From positions 1 to 6,269 of the forward strand of contig PFVP01000034.1 in NCBI GenBank assembly GCA_002790675.1: DNA of 6,269 nt. Reading direction: 5' to 3'. Position 1 is the stretch's first letter. Each line of letters opens with the position of its first letter. Below are positions 1 to 5,613 of the stretch, piece after piece. This DNA is from Candidatus Moranbacteria bacterium CG_4_9_14_3_um_filter_45_14 (GTDB lineage: Bacteria > Patescibacteriota > Minisyncoccia > Moranbacterales > UBA1568). The notes beneath the pieces were generated by a model. That model was not told the DNA's origin and made no database searches. It saw only the letters and a program-made list of their open reading frames with translations. Made by a program: the position numbers and the translations under genes.

Positions 1-443
1 AGCGGTACTCCGGCACGATTGAAATCAACCAGTGTATAGTTCGCGCCATCCGGATGCATCGACTTGCCCGTATCTTCTTCAAGGTGGATACGCGTGATAC
101 GGAATGGTTTCCCCTCTATTTCCATCACTCCCTTTTCACAGAACGGTTCATCGTACTGCGAAATCTGATATCCTTTCGGAATATCAGGATAAAAATAGTT
201 CTTACGGTCAAATTTCGACTGTAATCGAAGCGTACAGCCCAAAGCCAATCCGACACGTTGCACCGCTTCTATCGCTGTACGATTCGGTACGGGAAGCGAT
301 CCTGGCTGAGCCATACAGACAGGACAGATATGCACATTCGGTTCTTTCTCCAGTCCCAGGCTATTTTTGCAGGAACAGAACATCTTGGACGCGGTTTTCA
401 GCTCCGCGTGCACTTCCATCCCTATCGTTACGTTGTATTTCAT
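1..443 (-). CDS. gatB: Asp/Glu-tRNA amidotransferase subunit B (GatB), N-terminal part
   Basis: GatB is the kinase/transamidase subunit of GatCAB, which converts Glu-tRNA(Gln) to Gln-tRNA(Gln) and often Asp-tRNA(Asn) to Asn-tRNA(Asn) in the cytoplasm. Only the first 147 codons are present; the gene continues past position 1. The protein opens with MKYNVTIGMEVHAEL, the family's usual start. It has two cysteine pairs (CSC at residues 23-25 and CPVC at 40-43) of the zinc-binding type seen in many bacterial GatB proteins. The family blocks KFDRKNYFYPDIPKGYQISQ (77-96), HLEEDTGKS (120-128) and DFNRAGVP (140-147) follow. The ATG at 443 is the natural start; a weak purine-rich stretch (GGAAAAGAAAG) precedes it. 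gatA and gatC are not in the window. The 146-nt gap upstream carries a candidate promoter, so gatB may be transcribed separately. Identity is certain; only the downstream part is unseen. Confidence 0.97.
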   Translation of the reverse strand, partial: MKYNVTIGMEVHAELKTASKMFCSCKNSLGLEKEPNVHICPVCMAQPGSLPVPNRTAIEAVQRVGLALGCTLRLQSKFDRKNYFYPDIPKGYQISQYDEPFCEKGVMEIEGKPFRITRIHLEEDTGKSMHPDGANYTLVDFNRAGVP

Positions 444-493
444 AGCTTTCTTTTCCAAAAATCAATACATCCCACACCTTTCAACCCGCTTTT

Positions 494-530
494 TCCTCAT
501 ATTGTATCATTGAATCCCTCGACTCTACAA
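494..530 (-). promoter_or_regulatory. Candidate extended -10 promoter for gatB
   Basis: On the minus strand TGATACAAT gives a -10 hexamer TACAAT (501-506), five of six to consensus, with an upstream TG in the extended -10 position. A weak -35-like TTGTAG lies at 525-530 with an 18-bp spacer. The predicted start near 494 would leave a leader of about 50 nt before the gatB ATG at 443. The rest of the 146-bp spacer between the kinase stop and gatB shows no terminator or gene. Assigned by eye from consensus matches only. Confidence 0.45.
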
Positions 531-589
531 ATCTCCAGTGGTTCACCTTGCGTTGTTTTCTCCGCTACCATAAAGGCTGTAAAACATAC

Positions 590-1150
590 CTATTTCTGTA
601 TCTTCAGTTTCTCTACTATCGTATCCACCTGTGCGTATAATTCCTCGAGAGTCCCATCATTGTCGATAACGAAATCCGCCCGTTCTTTCAAAGCAGAGAT
701 TTGTGTTTCTGTTTCCAGAAGAGCATCTTTTCCGAACTGTACTTCTGTTTTTGTGGTATCATCAGTATTCTGATGTCGCTTGATCAATCGCTCATAACGC
801 GCTTCGGGGGAAGTTTCCACATAGACAAAGTAAAAATGCTCTTCGGCTTCCAAGTGAATGATATCCGATGCTCGTCGCACACCATCGACGACGACGAGAT
901 CGCCCTGACTTTTTCCCGCTTCAGCCAAGATAACTTTCGAAAAAATATCTTCTCCAAAAGCTTTGCGCAAATGGAGAGACAATCGAGCCATATTTTCCCT
1001 GTTCTGTTCTAGATACAACCGATCGAGCGTATCCCGTAATGGCTGTGAAAATCGAATGGTAGCGGCTCCATATTTTTCTGCTATGTACTTCCCTACTGTA
1101 TCCTTGCCGGAAGCTATCTCTCCTGAAACACCTAAAATGATTTTCTGCAT
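590..1150 (-). CDS. P-loop kinase, dNMP kinase / dephospho-CoA kinase-like
   Basis: A 186-residue P-loop NTPase of nucleotide-kinase type. Residues 10-17 (GEIASGKD) form the Walker A loop. LVVVDGVRR (85-93) looks like the Walker B strand with the adjacent substrate-side arginines. RYERLIKRHQNTDD (118-131) resembles the arginine-rich lid, and DFVIDNDGTLEEL (159-171) is the C-terminal strand common to dephospho-CoA kinases and the archaeal UPF0200 family. The overall layout resembles UPF0200 and phage-type deoxynucleoside monophosphate kinases more than canonical CoaE or Tmk. It sits downstream of dCTP deaminase, ThyA and DHFR, so a role in phosphorylating dTMP or other dNMPs is a reasonable inference but not shown. 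The ATG at 1150 starts directly before the P-loop strand. The stop is TAG, unlike the TAA used by the other complete genes. A 230-nt gap with its own promoter signal separates it from folA. Confidence 0.8.
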   Translation of the reverse strand: MQKIILGVSGEIASGKDTVGKYIAEKYGAATIRFSQPLRDTLDRLYLEQNRENMARLSLHLRKAFGEDIFSKVILAEAGKSQGDLVVVDGVRRASDIIHLEAEEHFYFVYVETSPEARYERLIKRHQNTDDTTKTEVQFGKDALLETETQISALKERADFVIDNDGTLEELYAQVDTIVEKLKIQK

Positions 1151-1185
1151 AAAAAAATTTTATCCTTTACTTGTTAGATTTTCAA
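1151..1185 (-). promoter_or_regulatory. Near-consensus promoter abutting the kinase start codon
   Basis: On the minus strand TTGAAA (1180-1185) and TAAAAT (1157-1162) match -35 and -10 consensus at five of six positions each, with an ideal 17-bp spacer (1163-1179). Only six T residues separate the -10 from the ATG at 1150, so initiation at the usual distance would fall at or within a base or two of the A of the ATG, giving a leaderless or nearly leaderless mRNA. An overlapping AAAGGA could instead be a Shine-Dalgarno sequence, but it lies about 12 nt from the ATG, which is long. Confidence 0.5.
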
Positions 1186-1198
1186 ATGTTATTCATAG

Positions 1199-1352
1199 CT
1201 TTTCATTCCAGTTTTCTTTTTGGAGCACACTCGATCACCGAAGCCCGTTTCACTCACTCCTGTTTCTCCTTCGCTCTTTTTACTCCTTATGAGTAAAAAA
1301 CCATACCCGCTTTGGAGAAACAAGTCTCCCAAAAGAAAACTGGGATGAAAGC
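1199..1352. repeat. Nested inverted-repeat element
   Basis: Three inverted repeats are nested in one intergenic block. The outer arms (1200-1225 and 1326-1351) agree at 23 of 26 positions. The middle arms are CCTGTTTCTCC (1259-1269) and GGAGAAACAAG (1314-1324), 10 of 11 complementary. The innermost arms TTTTTACTC (1277-1285) and GAGTAAAAA (1291-1299) are perfect around a 5-nt loop. On the right the outer and middle arms are one base apart. On the left a 33-base unpaired insert (1226-1258) separates them. The middle mismatch becomes G-U in minus-strand RNA, whereas two outer mismatches become G-U in plus-strand RNA, so neither RNA strand is favoured. It has no T-run of an intrinsic terminator and no ORF of its own. 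It resembles a MITE-like or REP-like unit, but I see no convincing target-site duplication and no second copy in the window. Confidence 0.75.
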
Positions 1353-1380
1353 ATATATACCTCACTGTTTGTTTTACATA

Positions 1381-1875
1381 TTATTGATTATCCCTCTCCA
1401 CTACGATGAATGAGAATGCGTATTCTCCATTATCCATCTTTTCCTCGCTGATCACTTTCGTGAAATCACTGTAATCGGGGAAAAACGTGTCCGCCTCGTG
1501 TTCGCCTGAAACCAAAGTAAGATACAAACGATTCACTTTTGGAAGGAATTGTTTATAAATACTTGCTCCACCGATGATGAATATTTCCTCTTGCTCATTT
1601 TCCCGCGCTACCGCAAGCGCCCCATCCAAAGAATGAGCGACGAGACAACCCGGAGCCGAGAAAGATTCATCAAGCGTCACAACGATATTGGTACGATTCG
1701 GTAGTGCTTTCCCTATCGAATGATAGGTATTCTCTCCCATAATAACAGTATGACCGGATGTCAATTTTTTGAAATGTTTCAAATCTTCTCCGATGTGCCA
1801 CAGAAGCCTATTATCTTTCCCGATAGCTCGCTTCTCATCCACAGCCACAATGATGCTCAATCTTGGATGTATCAT
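1381..1875 (-). CDS. folA: Dihydrofolate reductase
   Basis: DHFR reduces dihydrofolate to tetrahydrofolate with NADPH, restoring the cofactor oxidised by thymidylate synthase. The 164 residues match the usual bacterial length (159 in E. coli). Visible motifs are AVDEKRAIGKDNRLLWHIG (11-29, Met20-loop region), Trp26 and the acidic Asp31 in EDLKHFK (active-site Asp27 of E. coli), VIMGENTYHSIG (44-55, cofactor binding), LPNR with Arg61 (folate glutamate contact), IGGASIYKQFLP (101-112) and Thr120. The common LPWxLPxD stretch reads LLWHIGED here, so two usual prolines are replaced. The ATG at 1875 begins one base after the thyA stop codon, so expression is very likely translationally coupled; there is no Shine-Dalgarno sequence of its own. 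A 230-nt spacer with an inverted-repeat element follows. Confidence 0.97.
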   Translation of the reverse strand: MIHPRLSIIVAVDEKRAIGKDNRLLWHIGEDLKHFKKLTSGHTVIMGENTYHSIGKALPNRTNIVVTLDESFSAPGCLVAHSLDGALAVARENEQEEIFIIGGASIYKQFLPKVNRLYLTLVSGEHEADTFFPDYSDFTKVISEEKMDNGEYAFSFIVVERDNQ

Positions 1876-1876
1876 A

Positions 1877-2911
1877 TTATTTTTTCTGAAGCGTAAACAA
1901 TTTTTGGTCTTTCTTTTCGAAACCTCCTATATTGGCAATTTCAGCACGGATGACAGGATGCGGGTCATATCCCTCGATAGTGATGTCCTCAAACACAAAA
2001 TCATCGATGTTTTTCCTTTCCGGATTGAGTTTCAATTGAGGAAGAGGCCTCGGTTCACGCGTGAGTTGCTCTTTCACTTGATCGAAATGATTGCTGTAAA
2101 TATGCGCATCGCCGAAGAAATGGACGAATTCTCCCGCTTTGAACCCGGTCACTTGGGCGACCATATGCAAAAGGAGCGAATAACTCGCAATGTTGAAGGG
2201 AACCCCGAGAAATGTGTCCGCACTGCGTTGGTACAATCCCAGATTGATCGTATCGTTTCCAGTCACCTGAAATTGGAACATCGTATGACAGAATGGTGGC
2301 ACTTCGTTTTCGTTTCCTGCTGAAGCCATCGCATAAATGAAATCAGGATTCCATGCAGACACGACATACGATTTTCGGAAAGGCTTGTCTTTCAATCCGT
2401 CGATCACCCATCCGAGTTGATCGATTTCCCGTCCATCGCTCCCAGGCCACCGACGCCACATACGTCCGTAAATGGTGATGAGGTCACCCCATTCTTTGAC
2501 GAAAGCATCATCTGCCGACAGGAATTTCAATTTCTCGATGAAATCCTTCTGTTCCATCTCCGGTAATCCTTTTTCCGGAGCCTGCTTGTTGTAGCGTTTC
2601 CATGCCCACTCATCCCAGATATGGACGTCATTGTCTACCAGATATTTGATATTCGAATCCCCTTTCAAAAACCATAGAAGCTCGTGAATGATTCCTCGAT
2701 GGAAGACTTTCTTCGTCGTCAGAAGAGGAAATCCTTCCGACATATCAAATCGCATCGAATACCCGAAGACAGAACGTATAAAAGGCGGTTTCACTCCCCG
2801 CTCTTCATATTGTTTGAGAATTTCCGGTGTGAAAAAAACCTCTTTATCCGACCCCTTTTCAAGAATCGTTTTCACCATATCAAGATATTGATATTCGGGA
2901 TGCTTCTGCAT
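1877..2911 (-). CDS. thyA: Thymidylate synthase (ThyA type)
   Basis: ThyA methylates dUMP to dTMP using 5,10-methylenetetrahydrofolate and releases dihydrofolate, which the adjacent FolA recycles. Catalytic features are present: Glu77 in HELLWFL, the IWDEWA block (98-103), Cys208 in PPFCHTMFQF, QRSADTFLG (228-236) with Arg229 and Ser230, Asn240 in PFNIASY (the residue that selects dUMP over dCMP), and HIYSNH (270-275). At 344 residues it is longer than E. coli ThyA (264), mainly through an insertion around 104-145 where Lactobacillus-type enzymes also carry extra sequence. Two departures stand out. The phosphate-loop motif DRTGTGT before the SxFG strand is missing and reads GVKPPFIRSVFG (39-50). 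The Arg-Arg pair that contacts the partner subunit's dUMP phosphate is Arg179-Lys180. The start lies 4 nt after the dcd stop, preceded by an AAAGAAG stretch. Confidence 0.96.
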   Translation of the reverse strand: MQKHPEYQYLDMVKTILEKGSDKEVFFTPEILKQYEERGVKPPFIRSVFGYSMRFDMSEGFPLLTTKKVFHRGIIHELLWFLKGDSNIKYLVDNDVHIWDEWAWKRYNKQAPEKGLPEMEQKDFIEKLKFLSADDAFVKEWGDLITIYGRMWRRWPGSDGREIDQLGWVIDGLKDKPFRKSYVVSAWNPDFIYAMASAGNENEVPPFCHTMFQFQVTGNDTINLGLYQRSADTFLGVPFNIASYSLLLHMVAQVTGFKAGEFVHFFGDAHIYSNHFDQVKEQLTREPRPLPQLKLNPERKNIDDFVFEDITIEGYDPHPVIRAEIANIGGFEKKDQKLFTLQKK

Positions 2912-2915
2912 AGGT

Positions 2916-3476
2916 TTACTTCTTTGACGATTTACGTTTCTTAGCTGGTTTGAAATGTGCCCAATTGTCCTTACTGAAACGACCGACTTTCTTGTAATTA
3001 TTCTCTACCGAACTCGTCAATGTCGAAAAAACAAATTGCGCTATCTGCATACCAGGTCGTAAGACAAGCGGTACACGATTGATATTGGATAATTCCAGCG
3101 TCAGGTTTAAGAAATGTCCCGGATTGATGAGGCCGGCGGTATTGTGTACGACAAGTCCTACTCGTGCCAGACTGCTCTTTCCGGAAATCTGAATCAGGTA
3201 GGTATCGCTACCTACGAAATCTCGCACCTTCCCGAGAACTGTTTCTCCGGGAAAAAGATAGAACGCATCACCATCTTTCACGTGATGTTCTTTCGTTTGA
3301 GGAAATATCTTCTTCACAGGATCGATCACGGGTGTATTGTGTACGTCGGTCACGATAAAATCATTATCCAAAATGACATCATAACTCACTGATCCAAGAC
3401 GCTTTGGATCAAAATCACGAATAGTAATCGTTCCGTCTTTCACTGCCTGCTTGATATCGTGATCGGAAAGATACAT
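2916..3476 (-). CDS. dcd: dCTP deaminase (possibly bifunctional, forming dUMP)
   Basis: dCTP deaminase makes dUTP from dCTP; bifunctional relatives release dUMP directly. The 186 residues fit the family (193 in E. coli). Visible motifs are the start MYLSDHDI, SVSYDV (29-34), the nucleotide-binding GKSSLAR (99-105), VVHNTAGLINPG (109-120), catalytic Glu128 in LTLELSN (125-131) and RPGMQIAQFVF (140-150). TAG and LELSN resemble the bifunctional archaeal/mycobacterial enzymes more than E. coli Dcd (TAH, LEFYN). Asn118 stands where E. coli Dcd and dUTPase motif 3 have Asp. The C-terminus ends in a lysine-rich tail (KPAKKRKSSKK). It lies between the CYTH gene (11-nt gap) and thyA (4-nt gap), so it supplies substrate to thymidylate synthase. 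No Shine-Dalgarno precedes the ATG, only a T-rich stretch. dUTPase activity cannot be judged from sequence alone. Confidence 0.93.
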   Translation of the reverse strand: MYLSDHDIKQAVKDGTITIRDFDPKRLGSVSYDVILDNDFIVTDVHNTPVIDPVKKIFPQTKEHHVKDGDAFYLFPGETVLGKVRDFVGSDTYLIQISGKSSLARVGLVVHNTAGLINPGHFLNLTLELSNINRVPLVLRPGMQIAQFVFSTLTSSVENNYKKVGRFSKDNWAHFKPAKKRKSSKK

Positions 3477-3487
3477 AAAAAAATATA

Positions 3488-4171
3488 TTAGAGGATAGTA
3501 AATGTTTTATCGGTACCATAATATTCCGACCAATGTTCGTTGTAATGTGCGAACATACGCTCCAATCGATCTTGCGATAATTCTTCGATTCCTAGTGTTT
3601 GCATAATCTCACGTAAATCACTTTTCACCGCTTCTGCTTCTTCGCCATTGTGCACGATTTTTTCAAGCTCGGCAAGATACCCATACCCAGCATTATGGTC
3701 TATGCACACCACGATATCCTTGAACGCATATTCCTTGCGGTCACGCGACCATTTGGCTTGATAAGAACACTCCGCATCGAGGAGAAGTGCGTCCAAAGCA
3801 TCGAGAGAAAGCGCCGGCATTTCCGTTTCGAACTCAATGCGCGCGGTACCGTTGGAACTCGTCGTATCATCTATCGACGCTTTCACCACAAACAATACCT
3901 TGTCATTGGATTTTCTCGTACGCACAGAAATATTTTTCCCCTCGTAAAGTACTTTCCTGAAGGCTTCGATTTTTTCAGGAGCGATATGAGGAGCGATGTT
4001 CGTAAAAATCTTCTCGACGTCACCGCCAACAAAATAATGATTGAGCTGAATGCTTTCATCAAATACCTTCGCTTCCGGATCGAGCTCCTTCATCTTCGCT
4101 ACCAAAGCTGTTGCTTTTTCCTCATCCCCGAGCAGAGACTTGATTTCTATCTCGTATTGCTGTGATGTCAT
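3488..4171 (-). CDS. CYTH-domain triphosphate tunnel enzyme (CyaB/ThTPase-like)
   Basis: A 227-residue CYTH-fold protein. These enzymes bind triphosphorylated substrates in an eight-stranded beta tunnel using divalent metals; known activities include class IV adenylate cyclase, thiamine triphosphatase and tripolyphosphatase. The hallmark ExExK is EIEIK at residues 7-11. Further tunnel residues appear in order: QLNHYF (42-47), SVRTR (82-86), Lys97, RIEFETE (111-117), KWSRDRKEY (140-148), VVCIDH (154-159) with Asp158, and YLAELEKI (165-172) with Glu168 and Glu170. A helical C-terminal tail follows (about 175-227). The ATG at 4171 is chosen because AGGA lies 8 nt upstream and the family starts just before ExExK; an in-frame TTG at 4198 would add nine residues across that ribosome site. 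It is the first gene of the dcd-thyA-folA operon. Fold assignment is firm; the substrate is unknown. Confidence 0.88.
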   Translation of the reverse strand: MTSQQYEIEIKSLLGDEEKATALVAKMKELDPEAKVFDESIQLNHYFVGGDVEKIFTNIAPHIAPEKIEAFRKVLYEGKNISVRTRKSNDKVLFVVKASIDDTTSSNGTARIEFETEMPALSLDALDALLLDAECSYQAKWSRDRKEYAFKDIVVCIDHNAGYGYLAELEKIVHNGEEAEAVKSDLREIMQTLGIEELSQDRLERMFAHYNEHWSEYYGTDKTFTIL

Positions 4172-4230
4172 ATTTTTTATCCTGTGCAATAAAATCAAGC
4201 CTATTCAGTACATTCCAAATTCTCAAGGCT

Positions 4231-4267
4231 ATTTATCCAGTATACCACGCCTTTCTCCTTCATAAAA
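4231..4267 (-). promoter_or_regulatory. Candidate extended -10 promoter for the CYTH-dcd-thyA-folA operon
   Basis: On the minus strand TGGTATACT provides an extended -10 (TATACT at 4239-4244, five of six to consensus, with TG one base upstream). The 17-bp-spaced -35 position (TTTTAT at 4262-4267) is poor, as tolerated with an extended -10. Initiation near 4231 would give a leader of about 60 nt before the ATG at 4171. This leader can form a weak hairpin between AGCCT and AGGCT (4226-4230 with 4197-4201). A second, weaker candidate lies farther upstream: TTGACC at 4359-4364 followed at 16 bp by TAAAAA. Confidence 0.4.
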
Positions 4268-4320
4268 GAGTGTCCCGAAGATAGTTTATTCGCTGAACAA
4301 AAGCAATCTTTTATCCAGTA
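4232..4320 (-). repeat. Pair of 11-bp direct repeats in the operon promoter region
   Basis: TACTGGATAAA (minus-strand reading) occurs at 4232-4242 and again at 4310-4320, exactly 78 bp apart. The copy nearer the gene overlaps the predicted -10 and start site; the far copy lies in otherwise featureless AT-rich sequence. It could be a regulator-binding site, a duplicated promoter fragment or chance. Both copies are perfect, but there are only two. Confidence 0.35.
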
Positions 4321-4365
4321 AACTACATCAAAGATATTTTTATACCGCTTATGATTATGGTCAAC

Positions 4366-4394
4366 AAAAAACAGGCCGATTCCGACCTGTTTTT
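4366..4394 (-). terminator. Intrinsic terminator after rplA
   Basis: On the minus strand AAAAACAGGTCG and CGGCCTGTTTTT pair as a 12-bp stem with loop GAAT, followed by a run of T. The single T/G position is a G-U pair in minus-strand RNA but a C-A mismatch in plus-strand RNA, which points to the rplA transcript. It begins 14 nt beyond the rplA stop codon and separates the nusG-rplK-rplA unit from the nucleotide operon. Confidence 0.92.
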
Positions 4395-4408
4395 GGGAAC
4401 AACAGTAC

Positions 4409-5098
4409 TTATATTTTGATAGAGAGACTCGGTCCCATCGTCGAACAAACAGAAATAGACTTGATGAGCTTGCCCTTCATATTTTCCGGCTTCGCTCTAT
4501 CGAGAGTCTCACGAAATGTCTTGTAATTCTCGAGCAATGCCTCAACAGTGAAGGAGAGTTTTCCGATAACTTGATGTACATTTCCTGTATCGTCATTTTT
4601 AAAACTGACCCTCTTCCCTTTTTTCAACATTTCGACGGTCTCTTTGATTTTCACGGTCACTGTTTCTGTCTTCGGGCTTGGCATCATACCTTTCTGACCG
4701 AGGATTTTTGCAACCAGAGCGAGTTTCGGCATCATTTCCGGTGTCGCCAAAAGCACATCAAAAGCTTGCCCAGGAACAACTTTACCATTCTTGATATCAG
4801 CAATCAGTTCTTCTCCGCCGATGAGATCTGCTTTCGCCTCCTGTGCCTCTTTTTCTTTGGTATTGGTAATGACAGCCACCTTCTTGGCACGGCCTGTCCC
4901 TTGGGGTAATATGACCGTGACACGCACCATCTCATCGGATTTTTTCGTATTGATTCCGAGACGGATATGCACTTCGACGGCCTCATCGAATTTGGCCAAT
5001 TTATTTTCCTTGATAAAAGCAATCGCCTCTTCCGGGGTATATTCCTTACCAACCTCTGCTTTGGCAAGCACGTTATTGTAATTCTTTCCTCTACTCAT
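4409..5098 (-). CDS. rplA: 50S ribosomal protein L1 (uL1)
   Basis: uL1 builds the mobile L1 stalk of the large ribosomal subunit and in many bacteria represses its own operon by binding the mRNA. The protein has 229 residues from the chosen ATG (234 in E. coli). Landmarks are KFDEAVEVHIRLGIN (36-50), ILPQGTGR (63-70), the signature ATPEMMPKLALVAKILGQKG (118-137) followed by MMPSPK (138-143), and the C-terminal CSTMGPSL (218-225). The usual VRGTVxLPHGTG reads VRVTVILPQGTG, a small departure. The ATG at 5098 gives the standard N-terminus (MSRGKNY); an in-frame GTG at 5135-5137 would add 13 residues with no family resemblance. Neither start has a Shine-Dalgarno sequence at normal distance. It lies 75 nt after rplK and ends just before a strong terminator, so rplJ and rplL do not follow. 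Confidence 0.97.
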   Translation of the reverse strand: MSRGKNYNNVLAKAEVGKEYTPEEAIAFIKENKLAKFDEAVEVHIRLGINTKKSDEMVRVTVILPQGTGRAKKVAVITNTKEKEAQEAKADLIGGEELIADIKNGKVVPGQAFDVLLATPEMMPKLALVAKILGQKGMMPSPKTETVTVKIKETVEMLKKGKRVSFKNDDTGNVHQVIGKLSFTVEALLENYKTFRETLDRAKPENMKGKLIKSISVCSTMGPSLSIKI

Positions 5099-5173
5099 AG
5101 TGTTATACGTGGTACAAACGCTTTTTACAGCTCCCACACATTAAAAAAATTATTCTCGATTATATCAACAAAC

Positions 5174-5599
5174 TTAATCAACGACTTTTATCCCCATAGA
5201 ACGAGCGGAACCGGCAATGATTTTCATCGCTTGTTCGACATCATTGGCATTCAAATCTTCCATTTTTTTCTCAGCAATTTCACGTATTTGCGCCATCGTT
5301 ACAGACCCTGCCTTGTCCTTCAGCGGATTGGATGCGCCTTTCGCGACACCGGCTGCTTTCTTGAGCAAATCAGAAGCTGGGGAAGTTTTCAGAGCGAATG
5401 TAAATGTACGATCTTCATACACGGTGATTTCAGCCGGCACGACATCGCCCGTACGATCCTGAGTCGCGGCATTGAATTTCGAACAAAAATCCTGAATATT
5501 CAAACCATGCTGACCGAGGGCCGGTCCGACCGGAGGAGCCGGATTGGCTTTTCCTGCAGGGATTTGCAACTTGATAACTGTTTTGATCGCTTTTGCCAT
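5174..5599 (-). CDS. rplK: 50S ribosomal protein L11 (uL11)
   Basis: uL11 sits at the base of the L7/L12 stalk, binds the GTPase-associated region of 23S rRNA and takes part in factor binding and the stringent response. The 141-residue product matches the family length. MAKAIKTVIKLQIPAGKANP leads into PPVGPALGQHGLNIQDFC (22-39) and FNAAT (42-46), the N-terminal domain with its conserved proline and glycine residues. The C-terminal RNA-binding domain includes the GxARSMGI block (GSARSMGI) and ends in KVVD. The ATG at 5599 gives the normal start, but no Shine-Dalgarno sequence is visible; instead a stable hairpin (5614-5648) ends 14 nt upstream. Its position after nusG and before rplA is the conserved bacterial order. 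Confidence 0.98.
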   Translation of the reverse strand: MAKAIKTVIKLQIPAGKANPAPPVGPALGQHGLNIQDFCSKFNAATQDRTGDVVPAEITVYEDRTFTFALKTSPASDLLKKAAGVAKGASNPLKDKAGSVTMAQIREIAEKKMEDLNANDVEQAMKIIAGSARSMGIKVVD

Positions 5600-5613
5600 A
5601 ATCGTCTATGAGC

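Noticed and set aside
258..773. Plus-strand open frame of 171 codons
   Set aside because: It crosses gatB and the kinase gene antisense, shows no recognisable domain and is explained as a shadow of the minus-strand coding frames.
1275..1301. Innermost hairpin of the nested repeat as an intrinsic terminator for folA
   Set aside because: The stem is AT-rich and on the minus strand is followed by AAAAAGAG rather than a T-run.
1769..2323. Plus-strand open frame of 184 codons
   Set aside because: It lies almost wholly antisense to folA and thyA, whose protein motifs are unambiguous.
4172..4198. Longer CYTH protein beginning at TTG (4198)
   Set aside because: The extension would translate through the AGGA ribosome site that correctly serves the ATG at 4171, and the ExExK motif normally lies near the start.
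5099..5137. Longer rplA beginning at an in-frame GTG (5137), adding 13 residues
   Set aside because: The extra residues do not resemble any L1 N-terminus, there is no ribosome site before the GTG, and the ATG at 5098 gives the standard family start.
4967..5611. Plus-strand open frame of 214 codons
   Set aside because: It runs antisense through rplA and rplK with no domain signature of its own.
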